Source: Caryophanales bacterium UBA1624 (GTDB taxonomy: Bacteria; Bacillota_I; Bacilli_A; RFN20; CAG-826). Taken from it: a stretch of 14,949 bases of DNA. The notes beneath the pieces were generated by a model. That model worked only from the letters and a program-made list of their open reading frames with translations. It searched no databases and had not been told where the DNA came from. Positions 5,398 through 11,391 of the stretch are shown here, one piece after another. The stretch covers positions 8,731-23,679 of the forward strand of contig DCMK01000039.1 in assembly GCA_002321395.1 (NCBI GenBank), given 5' to 3'. Numbering within the stretch: position 1 is the stretch's first letter; each line of letters opens with the position of its first letter. Both the position numbers and the translations under genes were made by a program.

Positions 5398-7383
5398 TTA
5401 CTCCTTTGGGGTCAAGCCATTGATTTTTGCGGTCAGATTGGGCGGCAGGATGGCGGTGCCGTAGCGCGAGAAGGTCACGCGATCGTTCCCGGTGATGTCC
5501 TGGCCGTAGCCGCTGGGGGCCGAATAACGATATCCGATATTAAGCACTCTCCCGTTTTCGTCAAGCTGCATCGAGAGGCTTTCCGGGATCATGTACTCGA
5601 GCCCAGGGCCGCCGATGATGTCGTCGGAGAGCTGCAGGACGTTGGGCTTTGGGGTCAATTGGTTCTGCGAATTGAGCTCGAAGACCAGGGGGGAGGCGGA
5701 GAAGCCGATGTGGTCGTCTAAGGTGTCCCCATCCACGCAGGGGCCGCTGACGACGGGGGTCAGGGCATTCGTTTTGGAATCCCGAAGGACTTGGAAGGGG
5801 ATGACTTTCCCTTCTTTCTCCACGTAGCCGGCCTTCCCTTTCTCCTCGGTGGTGACGCCGTCGAAGACCTCGAACAGAACGATGTTGTCGGCGACGGTCA
5901 TCTTCGTCTTGAGGTTGGTGAGGCTGCCATAGTCCTCCATCAACGCTTCGTAGCGGTGCCCGGAGGAGAGCTCGGAGAAGGCGTAGGCGATCTTCTGCTG
6001 GTCCTGCTTCTCCTGCTCGGTCTTAGCTTGGTAGGGCTCGGGGCGGGAGAGGCTTGGAACGGAGGAGAAAGTGGTTTTGATCGTGTAGTAGAGGAAGGAG
6101 GAATCCTCATCGGAGACGGAGCGGTAGAGGGTGGTGTCGATTTCTTTCAGCTTCCCCTCCTCCACCACCGCGTCCATGCTTTTGATGGCCATGGGGAAAT
6201 TGAGGTAGGTGAAGGAATAGAAGAAGGCTTCCGCGTCGAATCCGTAGTAACGGTAGGTGTTCTCCCCGATCTTTCGGAAATCGGCGTTGGAGTAGATGCC
6301 CTTGGGCCAGAGCAATTCGTCCCAAGCCACCCCGCCGTCTTCGGCGATGAGGTCGTTCTGCCCGTTGAGGCCGAGGATGCTGGCCCGTCCGGAGCTGGAT
6401 TCCTCATAGAAATGGGAATAGACGCGGCTGGAGGAGCGTTCTTGGCTCTCCACTTGGAGGTGGGAGGGGTCGAAGCTGACCTTCGAGGCGGCGTAATAGG
6501 CCGGGGCTTCGTTCCCTTCGTGCTCGGTGACGACGCTTTCGGCCGTTAGGCTGTCCCCGGAGAGGACCTCCCCCGCTTCCAAAGGGAGGCTGGGGGCGAA
6601 GGCGAAGTCCTTCTTGAACGCCTCCAGCTCCGGAAGGGAGGAGGCGTCGACGTTTGAGAAGCTGGCCTTGGTGAGGACGGTTTCCTGATAGTCGCCGTTG
6701 GCGTCCAAAGAAAGGGCGTTGATGGTGAAGGAGATGTCCCCGCTTGGCAAAAAGGCGAAGGAGGTGGATTTGATGAGCCCTTGGGCGGCCAAAGAGAGGT
6801 AGCCCACCGATCCGGCGAGGACGAGGTTGGCGATGGAATCGTCGATGTAATAGGCCCCGGAGGAATCCTTTTTGATGGCCTCTTCCTTCAGGTTGTAGCG
6901 CGTGGCGTCCGGATTGACGTAGTAGGAGAAGTAATTGATCTCATTGACGGAGGTGACCGGCGCCCCGGAGCTGTTCTCCGGGAGGAGGAGCTCGACCTCG
7001 CCCCCCTTCATCTGGAAGCGGTAGAGCCACTGCTTGCCCTCTTCTTGCAAGGAAGGGAGGAGGACTCCGCCGTTATTGAGGATGGAGGCGTAATAGTAAT
7101 CCTCGTTGAAGAGGTCGTAGCATTTGACCCCTTCCAACTCATAGGAGAGGGTGAAGTTGCCTTTGGCCCCGACGTAGCAAAGGTAATCGTAGAGGTAGGA
7201 GGCGTCTTTCTCCCGGCTTGCCATGTTGGTGTAGAAGGCCGAAGGCTCGGGGGTCGGATCCAGAGAGGAAGAGGGGTCGGATGACCCCGCATTGGAAGAA
7301 GAGGGATGCTCGCCCCCCTGCCCGGCGCAGGAGGCCAGGAGGAAGGGAAGCAAAAGGGGTAATAGTCTGCGTTTTTTGTCCAT
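5398..7383 (-). CDS. Large surface lipoprotein, paralogue of the upstream 796-aa lipoprotein
   Basis: A 661-aa lipoprotein of unknown function. The signal peptide MDKKRRLLPLLLPFLLASC gives lipidation at Cys19; a Ser/Pro-rich tether follows to about residue 48. The remainder is Tyr- and Ser-rich and probably all-beta. Residues about 336-416 align by eye with residues about 339-424 of the preceding lipoprotein: 'LNGQND...WDELLWPKG...KIGENTYRYYGFDAEAFFYSF...IKSMD...GKLKEI' against 'LNGENE...WSSYVYLKD...KTGSNSYRYLGSDPFSLFYGI...IKSID...GKLAGI'. The block GENTYRYY, then IKSMD and GKLKEI, resembles beta-hairpin units of LolA/LppX-like lipoproteins, but I do not assign that fold. Start at 7383, because AAAGGAG precedes this ATG by five bases; an in-frame TTG at 7401 would place the signal in the coding region. 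Fourteen bases separate it from the upstream stop; its last codons carry the ribosome binding site of the next gene. Confidence 0.88.
   Translation of the reverse strand: MDKKRRLLPLLLPFLLASCAGQGGEHPSSSNAGSSDPSSSLDPTPEPSAFYTNMASREKDASYLYDYLCYVGAKGNFTLSYELEGVKCYDLFNEDYYYASILNNGGVLLPSLQEEGKQWLYRFQMKGGEVELLLPENSSGAPVTSVNEINYFSYYVNPDATRYNLKEEAIKKDSSGAYYIDDSIANLVLAGSVGYLSLAAQGLIKSTSFAFLPSGDISFTINALSLDANGDYQETVLTKASFSNVDASSLPELEAFKKDFAFAPSLPLEAGEVLSGDSLTAESVVTEHEGNEAPAYYAASKVSFDPSHLQVESQERSSSRVYSHFYEESSSGRASILGLNGQNDLIAEDGGVAWDELLWPKGIYSNADFRKIGENTYRYYGFDAEAFFYSFTYLNFPMAIKSMDAVVEEGKLKEIDTTLYRSVSDEDSSFLYYTIKTTFSSVPSLSRPEPYQAKTEQEKQDQQKIAYAFSELSSGHRYEALMEDYGSLTNLKTKMTVADNIVLFEVFDGVTTEEKGKAGYVEKEGKVIPFQVLRDSKTNALTPVVSGPCVDGDTLDDHIGFSASPLVFELNSQNQLTPKPNVLQLSDDIIGGPGLEYMIPESLSMQLDENGRVLNIGYRYSAPSGYGQDITGNDRVTFSRYGTAILPPNLTAKINGLTPKE
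5401..5407 (-). promoter_or_regulatory. Ribosome binding site inside the end of the preceding gene
   Basis: AAAGGAG on the minus strand, eight bases before the ATG at 5392. It lies just before the TAA of the 661-aa lipoprotein gene (codons Pro-Lys-Glu-stop), which suits translational coupling. Confidence 0.75.
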
Positions 7384-7388
7384 GATGT

Positions 7389-7395
7389 CTCCTTT
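7389..7395 (-). promoter_or_regulatory. Ribosome binding site of the 661-aa lipoprotein
   Basis: AAAGGAG on the minus strand, five bases before the ATG at 7383. It sits directly after the upstream TGA and fixes the start at 7383. Confidence 0.8.
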
Positions 7396-7397
7396 CG

Positions 7398-9788
7398 TCA
7401 ATCCGGGATGTAAAGGTCGATGCCTTCCTTGGGGTTGCTGCCCAAGGCGATGGCCAGGGTATAGGCGTCCCCTTCCTTCAGGTAATAGACTTCCTTCCCA
7501 TCGCCGTCATGGCTTTGCTCGATGTTCGGGATCGCGGCGATCTTGGCTTTGAGGCGCTCCATGTAATGGGTCGGGTCGGAGAAGGAGAAGGAAGCGTCGG
7601 GGAGGTAGATAACCAAGTGGGTTGGCTTGCCCCCGACGAGGTTGGTCGTGATGGCGTACCAATGGTCGAAGAGGGTCTCCTCGTAAACGTAGGGGATGAG
7701 CTTGGCTTTCTCTTCCCCCAAAAAGGAAACCAAGGTGGGATAGACGTTCTCCTCCATCTCCCAGGTGCTTGGGGCGGAGAAGGCGGTGAGCTGCTTTGCT
7801 TTCTCCACCAGGGCGGTGTCGATTTCCCCGTCCAGCTCCTCGTCCCCGATGGCGATGAATTCGCCGATTTCCTGGCCTTTGGATTGGCCGCCGTTGTATT
7901 CGTAGCGGTAGGAATAGCTCAGGGGCTTCTTCGCGGCGTTGGTGTTGTAATAGAGGCGGAAGGTCATCGGGCGGACCGCGTCGAGATGCTTATACCCGGC
8001 GAAGGAAGAGGTCAGATCGTAAATGGGGGTCCGCAGGTTATAGCAGGATTCCCCGTCGATGGTCGCTTTCTTCAGCAGAAGCGGGGACAGGTTCATGCCG
8101 AGCGCGTCTTCCAGGCTTTTCTCCATGGGCTCCTGCAAGGCGTAGACCTCGCCCAAGGTGGAATAAAGGAACTTCACGAGCTTCCCCTCCCCGTTATAGG
8201 CGTAGCCGATGCGCTTGGAGGAGTATTCGCTCAGGGATCCGGGCTTGAGGGTTTTCTCTTCCCGGAGCAAGTAGCGCGCCCCGGGGACGTTGGAATAGGT
8301 AAGGTAGGCGGCGTTGCTCGGATCGGCGGCGTCGTAGAGCTTCAGCCGGAAGGTCTTCTTGAAATAGGAGAGGGTCTTCTGGATGTCGGGGAGGGATCCG
8401 TCCTCCTGCTCTTGCAGCGGGGTGGGGAGCTCGATGCTTGCCCCTTCTTGGACGGTGACGTGGGCGGCGTACCAGTCCCAATCGTAGAAATTGGTGGGAT
8501 CCAGGACTTCGTTGAATTTCACTTCGATCCCAGCCAATTTCCCGCCGGAGAGGGTGAAGTCGATGCTCTTGATGTCCTCGGTGCCGAGGGATTTGGCCAA
8601 AGTGATGCCGTAGAACAAAGAGAAGGGATCGCTGCCGAGGTAGCGGTACGAATTGCTTCCGGTTTTGGCGAGGTTGCCTTCGTTCAAGGCATCCTTCAGA
8701 TAGACGTAGGAGGACCAGTCAAGGCCGGTCGGGGTCCGGGAGATTTCGTTTTCCCCGTTGAGGGAGATCTCGATCGAGGAGCCGTTGTCATTGACGTAAT
8801 AATGGGAGTCGTAGCCGAAGGCGTGATGGATGGAGGTCGCTCCTAAGGATAGGACGTTGGTCCCTTCGAAATAGCCGTATTCCTCGCTTCCTTGGTGCTC
8901 ATAGATGTCCGAGCGGAAGGTGAATTCCCCTTTTTGGAAGGGGGAGAGCTCCGAGGGGGAGGCAAACGTCGGGGATGTGGGGTTTTTGAAGTAGGTTTCT
9001 TCCGGTTCGGAGAGGGCGTGGCCGAGGTCGAGGAAGGTGCCCCTGGCGTAGTCGGTGAATTCGAATCCGTCCGTGGAGGAGACCAAAGTGAAGCAAAGGT
9101 TATCCGCTTCGTCGAGGGAGAAGGTCGCAAAGACGAACTGCTCGTTGGCGGCCCTTTCCTTCAGGTTGAGCAAGGTGGCTAGGGAATAGACGATGCCGAA
9201 GTCGTTGATCACGTATTCGTCGATGTTGAGCAGGAAGTCCTTGGCCAGGAAGGTCCCCTTCCCTTCCGGGTCGAGGTATTCGCTCAGGGGGTTGAAGGAA
9301 GAAAGGCTCTCCAAGGGGGCGTAGCCTCCCTCGGTTTTCTGCGAATCGATGGAAAGCAGCTCCAGCGAGGTGCCTTTGTGCAGGAACTCATAGGAGGAAG
9401 TTTTGCTGGGATCCTGAAGGTTGCTTCGGAGGATGTGCGAGACTTTCTTGCTCTCCAGCCTCACGTAGCGGGAGGGGACGTAGACGTCCTCGAAATCCTC
9501 TTCGTCGGAGTCCTCCAAAAGGGATTCTTTCTTCAGCCGATAGCTCTGCGCCTCCACCACCGCGTTCAGGCGCTGGGCGAGGAGCTCTTTGTTGACAGAG
9601 GGCTGCTGCTCCGAGCTAGGAGAGGAGCTCTCGGAAGAGGGCGTAGAAGTGGTTTCGCTGCTAGAGGGGGACTCGCTAATCGACGGGGCTTCGCTGCTAA
9701 AAGAGGGCGTGTTTCCCGGGGTGCAGGAGGCCAAAAGGGCGAGGAAAGAAAGAAGAATGACGGCGTTTTTGCGTTTATATTGACTCAT
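7398..9788 (-). CDS. Large surface lipoprotein, first gene of the lipoprotein operon
   Basis: A 796-aa lipoprotein of unknown function. The signal peptide has KRK near the N terminus, then ILLSFLALLASC with Cys22 as lipidation site. Residues 28-63 form a Ser/Glu/Pro tether. Residues about 64-450 correspond in layout to the 661-aa paralogue encoded next to it, with the clearest match at about 339-424 (SLNGENE, SNSYRYLGSDPFSLFYG, IKSIDFTLSGGKLAGIEV). A second, related-looking part follows (KRIGYAYNGEGKLVKFLYS at 525-543; SYSYRYEYNG at 624-633). Residues about 675-796 form a separate C-terminal region (WEMEENVYPTLVSFLGEE ... FDHWYAIT ... DLYIPD). The ATG at 9788 has AAAGGAG five bases upstream and lies 24 bases from a perfect -10 TATAAT. 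First gene of the three-gene operon ending at 3588. No catalytic motif was found; a ligand-binding or structural surface role is inference. Confidence 0.88.
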   Translation of the reverse strand: MSQYKRKNAVILLSFLALLASCTPGNTPSFSSEAPSISESPSSSETTSTPSSESSSPSSEQQPSVNKELLAQRLNAVVEAQSYRLKKESLLEDSDEEDFEDVYVPSRYVRLESKKVSHILRSNLQDPSKTSSYEFLHKGTSLELLSIDSQKTEGGYAPLESLSSFNPLSEYLDPEGKGTFLAKDFLLNIDEYVINDFGIVYSLATLLNLKERAANEQFVFATFSLDEADNLCFTLVSSTDGFEFTDYARGTFLDLGHALSEPEETYFKNPTSPTFASPSELSPFQKGEFTFRSDIYEHQGSEEYGYFEGTNVLSLGATSIHHAFGYDSHYYVNDNGSSIEISLNGENEISRTPTGLDWSSYVYLKDALNEGNLAKTGSNSYRYLGSDPFSLFYGITLAKSLGTEDIKSIDFTLSGGKLAGIEVKFNEVLDPTNFYDWDWYAAHVTVQEGASIELPTPLQEQEDGSLPDIQKTLSYFKKTFRLKLYDAADPSNAAYLTYSNVPGARYLLREEKTLKPGSLSEYSSKRIGYAYNGEGKLVKFLYSTLGEVYALQEPMEKSLEDALGMNLSPLLLKKATIDGESCYNLRTPIYDLTSSFAGYKHLDAVRPMTFRLYYNTNAAKKPLSYSYRYEYNGGQSKGQEIGEFIAIGDEELDGEIDTALVEKAKQLTAFSAPSTWEMEENVYPTLVSFLGEEKAKLIPYVYEETLFDHWYAITTNLVGGKPTHLVIYLPDASFSFSDPTHYMERLKAKIAAIPNIEQSHDGDGKEVYYLKEGDAYTLAIALGSNPKEGIDLYIPD

Positions 9789-9811
9789 GGAAGCTCCTTT
9801 CGCGACGGCCT

Positions 9812-9840
9812 ATTATACGGAAAACAAGCCATTCGTTCAC
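9812..9840 (-). promoter_or_regulatory. Promoter of the lipoprotein operon
   Basis: A perfect -10 TATAAT (9817-9812 on the minus strand) with a weak -35 GTGAAC (9840-9835) at 17 bases. Transcription would start near 9805, leaving a leader of under 20 bases holding the AAAGGAG of the first gene. The weak -35 together with palindromes directly upstream suggests dependence on an activator. Confidence 0.65.
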
Positions 9841-9846
9841 CAAAAT

Positions 9847-9862
9847 TGTTCCTTAAGGAACA
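9847..9862. promoter_or_regulatory. Perfect 16-bp palindrome upstream of the lipoprotein operon promoter
   Basis: TGTTCCTTAAGGAACA is identical on both strands. It sits six bases upstream of the -35 element, a usual position for an activator or a repressor. It could also form a hairpin in a read-through transcript, but a strong terminator already lies upstream. Confidence 0.5.
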
Positions 9863-9863
9863 G

Positions 9864-9888
9864 GCTTTCCTTTAGGGCTAAGGAAAGC
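9864..9888. promoter_or_regulatory. Second dyad with the same half-sites
   Basis: GCTTTCCTT and AAGGAAAGC flank a seven-base centre. The half-site TTCCTT/AAGGAA is shared with the 16-bp palindrome at 9847-9862, which ends one base away. A tandem regulator site is possible; the factor is unknown. Confidence 0.4.
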
Positions 9889-9906
9889 GGGGAAGTTCTC
9901 CCCCGC
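9887..9906 (-). other. GC-rich hairpin, possible back-up terminator
   Basis: On the minus strand GCGGGG (9906-9901) pairs with CCCCGC (9892-9887) and TTTCCTT follows. The T-tract is interrupted, so it is at most a weak second terminator after the strong one at 9920-9958. Confidence 0.3.
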
Positions 9907-9919
9907 AAACGGCAATGGC

Positions 9920-9958
9920 AAAAAGAAGCTCGAGATGCCTTTCATCTTCCTGAGCTTC
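9920..9958 (-). terminator. Rho-independent terminator after the PucR-type regulator gene
   Basis: On the minus strand an outer 7-bp stem (GAAGCTC at 9958-9952 with GAGCTTC at 9931-9925) and an inner 5-bp stem (AGATG with CATCT, loop AAAGG), followed by TTTTT. It lies 27 bases after the TGA of the regulator gene and separates it from the lipoprotein operon. Confidence 0.85.
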
Positions 9959-9985
9959 GTTCTCTCCTATGCCCAGGATCCGCGC

Positions 9986-10570
9986 TCAATTCCTTTCCCC
10001 GCGGGGCATGGAAGAAAGCTGGAAGTAAAGCTCCAGCAGAAGGGCGTTGTGGTAGTCGCGGATGTCGAGATCGGTTTTCTCGATGAACGCGTTCAGCCGG
10101 TAGGAGAAGGTGTTGCGATGGATGAAGAGCTCTTTGGCCGCCAAAGAGGCGTCCAGCCCGCAGCGGAGATAGGTGCCCGCGGTGAGCAGAAGCTCGCGGT
10201 CGATGTCTTTGAAGAGCGAGGACAAAAGCGGGAAGGAGGAATAGTCCAGGAAGCTCATCTGCTTCATGATGACGTCGGTGGGGAAGACGGCTTGGTTGGG
10301 GAAATAGGCCATCGCGTCCTTCAGCAGCTTTTTCGAAAGCGTGTCCCCGGCGTGGCTGCAAAGGAAGACCAATGAGCCGCGGAGATCTTCCCTCAGAGGC
10401 AGCAGAATCGAGGAGATTGCCGCGTAATAGGCGGAAGGCAAAACGAGGTCCCCTTCCACGGGGGATTGGTAGAAAAGCCCTTCGGTGGGGATGCCTGCGC
10501 CTTTCAAGGCGTCCTCGAAGTCTTTTTTTCCGAGGGGCGATGTGGACAAGAAAAGGAAGTGCTTGTTCAT
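9986..10570 (-). CDS. Short PucR/CdaR-type helix-turn-helix transcriptional regulator
   Basis: A 194-aa protein whose last third is a PucR C-terminal helix-turn-helix domain (HTH_30), residues about 126-185: LLLTAGTYL, SLAAKELFIHRNTFSYRLNAFIEKTD, LDIRDYHNALLLELYFQL. The AAKELFIHRNTxxYRL core is the hallmark of the family. The N-terminal part (1-120) is unlike the PucR, GGDEF-like or sugar-diacid domains of longer members; it may be a reduced sensing or dimerisation domain. Typical family members exceed 350 aa, so this is a short form. The start ATG at 10570 is preceded by AAAGGGAAGG. It overlaps the upstream membrane-protein gene by four bases (ATGA), a sign of coupled translation and joint function. 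Plausible targets are the lipoprotein operon directly downstream or the divergent exporter; this is inference from position. Confidence 0.85.
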   Translation of the reverse strand: MNKHFLFLSTSPLGKKDFEDALKGAGIPTEGLFYQSPVEGDLVLPSAYYAAISSILLPLREDLRGSLVFLCSHAGDTLSKKLLKDAMAYFPNQAVFPTDVIMKQMSFLDYSSFPLLSSLFKDIDRELLLTAGTYLRCGLDASLAAKELFIHRNTFSYRLNAFIEKTDLDIRDYHNALLLELYFQLSSMPRGERN

Positions 10571-11052
10571 CGCCTTCCCTTTCGGCTGAGCAAAATCCCG
10601 GTTAGGTCAAAAGAAATCAAAAGCGGGAGGGAAACAAGCAGGCAGATCGAGCCAGACCCCAACGGTCCGGGGACCCCATAAACGGGCAGGGAAAGGCAAA
10701 CGAGCAAGAAGCAAACGAATAGGGAAAAGGCGTGCAAAAGGGAAAGGCCTTTGTTCAAAAGGGAATCGTGCTGGCGGAGCAGGACGCTGGAGAATAGCCA
10801 CAGCCCCAGCGCGGAGGAAAGGAGGAGGAAGGAGAACAAAGCGATCGCCAAAGGGGTTGGGGAATACGAGGCGAGGCAGCGGAGCCCGGGGAGGGCTTCC
10901 TCCGCCTTCTCCCCTCCGAAAAGGAGATCGAACCAACAGGGGGAAGAAGGGGCGTCCCCATAGGCTTTGCCCAAAAAGGCGAAGAAAAGGAAAGGAGTCG
11001 CCAACGCGGAGAGGGAATAGGATGTTTTTGCCAGCAATGCTTCCTTTTCCAT
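10567..11052 (-). CDS. Small integral membrane protein, four predicted helices
   Basis: A 161-aa protein of unknown family. Hydrophobic segments at about 11-31, 66-92, 102-125 and 134-156 suggest four membrane helices; the loop 32-65 lies between the first two, and the C terminus is basic (SRKGRR), probably cytoplasmic. It contains five Cys residues (39, 59, 114, 119, 137). It overlaps the PucR-type regulator by four bases, so it may sense or sequester for that regulator (inference). The ATG at 11052 has no Shine-Dalgarno sequence; a promoter -10 lies only eight bases upstream, which would give a leaderless message. An alternative is the in-frame TTG at codon 6 with AAAGGAA close before it, but that spacing is shorter than for the other genes. 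Confidence 0.8.
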   Translation of the reverse strand: MEKEALLAKTSYSLSALATPFLFFAFLGKAYGDAPSSPCWFDLLFGGEKAEEALPGLRCLASYSPTPLAIALFSFLLLSSALGLWLFSSVLLRQHDSLLNKGLSLLHAFSLFVCFLLVCLSLPVYGVPGPLGSGSICLLVSLPLLISFDLTGILLSRKGRR

Positions 11053-11060
11053 TGTGTAAA

Positions 11061-11089
11061 AGGATACCCTTCTTAGGCCCTTCCTTCAA
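11061..11089 (-). promoter_or_regulatory. Candidate promoter of the membrane protein and regulator genes
   Basis: On the minus strand a -35 TTGAAG (11089-11084) and a -10 TATCCT (11066-11061) with a 17-base spacer. The start of transcription would fall almost on the ATG at 11052. The -35 overlaps the stop codon of the 68-aa gene. Confidence 0.45.
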
Positions 11090-11292
11090 ATCGTCCCGCC
11101 CTCGATGCTGCCGATGCTCGGATTTTGGAAGAAATTCTTCCAGAAAGAGGCCAAGGCCCAAGGCGGCATGATGCATCCGAGGGCCGGGATGATGTCCGCC
11201 GGTTCCCGAATGAAGAGGAAGATTTTGTGCTTAGACAGCCGGATCGGGCTGGCTTTTTCGGCCCGATTGTCGATTTGTGGGGCAGCAACCAC
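11086..11292 (-). CDS. Small protein of 68 aa, GTG start, unknown function
   Basis: Read from a GTG at 11292 with AAGGAG eight bases upstream, which supports a real gene. Codon use resembles the neighbours, with mostly G or C in third positions. The first 24 residues are polar and basic (ends SPIRLSKHK). The rest is hydrophobic and aromatic: IFLFIREPAD, IIPALGCIMPPW, ALASFWKNFF, then QNPSIGSIEGGTI. There is one Cys (40). I do not recognise a family. It ends 33 bases before the membrane-protein gene on the same strand, and faces the divergent ABC exporter. It might be a membrane-associated regulator, a peptide substrate of the exporter, or a chance frame. There is no signal peptide of the usual type and no Gly-Gly leader. 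Confidence 0.5.
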   Translation of the reverse strand: MVAAPQIDNRAEKASPIRLSKHKIFLFIREPADIIPALGCIMPPWALASFWKNFFQNPSIGSIEGGTI

Positions 11293-11300
11293 AAAGCATT

Positions 11301-11306
11301 CTCCTT
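11301..11306 (-). promoter_or_regulatory. Ribosome binding site of the 68-aa gene
   Basis: AAGGAG on the minus strand, eight bases before the GTG at 11292. It is the main support for this small gene and decides its start. Confidence 0.5.
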
Positions 11307-11307
11307 A

Positions 11308-11338
11308 AAAACGAAATCGGAGCGGGATTTTTGCTCCG
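11308..11338 (-). other. Terminator-like hairpin in the leader of the 68-aa gene
   Basis: On the minus strand CGGAGC (11338-11333) pairs with GCTCCG (11323-11318) around a nine-base loop and ATTTCGTTTTT follows, directly before the ribosome binding site. No gene on this strand ends upstream, so it is more likely an attenuator or a divergent operator than a gene-end terminator. The stem is short. Confidence 0.3.
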
Positions 11339-11352
11339 CGCGCGTGTTTTCA

Positions 11353-11380
11353 TTGCCTTCTTTTGGCCCTGTTTTAGAAT
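11353..11380 (+). promoter_or_regulatory. Candidate promoter of the ABC exporter operon
   Basis: A -35 TTGCCT (11353-11358) and a -10 TAGAAT (11375-11380) with a 16-base spacer. Transcription would start near 11387, about five bases before the ATG, so there is no room for a Shine-Dalgarno sequence. Confidence 0.5.
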
Positions 11381-11391
11381 GGGCTCCGCTT

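Noticed and set aside
7509..8846. A 445-codon open plus-strand frame opposite the 796-aa lipoprotein
   Set aside because: Same compositional shadow: Gly/Val/Asp/Glu rich, no ribosome binding site and no recognisable motif.
9906..9985. A small gene between the PucR-type regulator and the lipoprotein operon
   Set aside because: No frame with a ribosome binding site is present; the stretch is accounted for by the terminator and regulatory dyads.
11243..11267. Inverted repeat ATCGGGC ... GCCCGAT
   Set aside because: It lies inside the 68-aa coding frame and has no T-tract after it on either strand, so it gives no support for a terminator or operator.
11125..11391. N-terminal extension of the first ABC subunit
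   Set aside because: The frame is open upstream, but its sequence is charged and unlike an exporter N terminus, it holds the promoter, and it overlaps the more credible 68-aa gene on the other strand.
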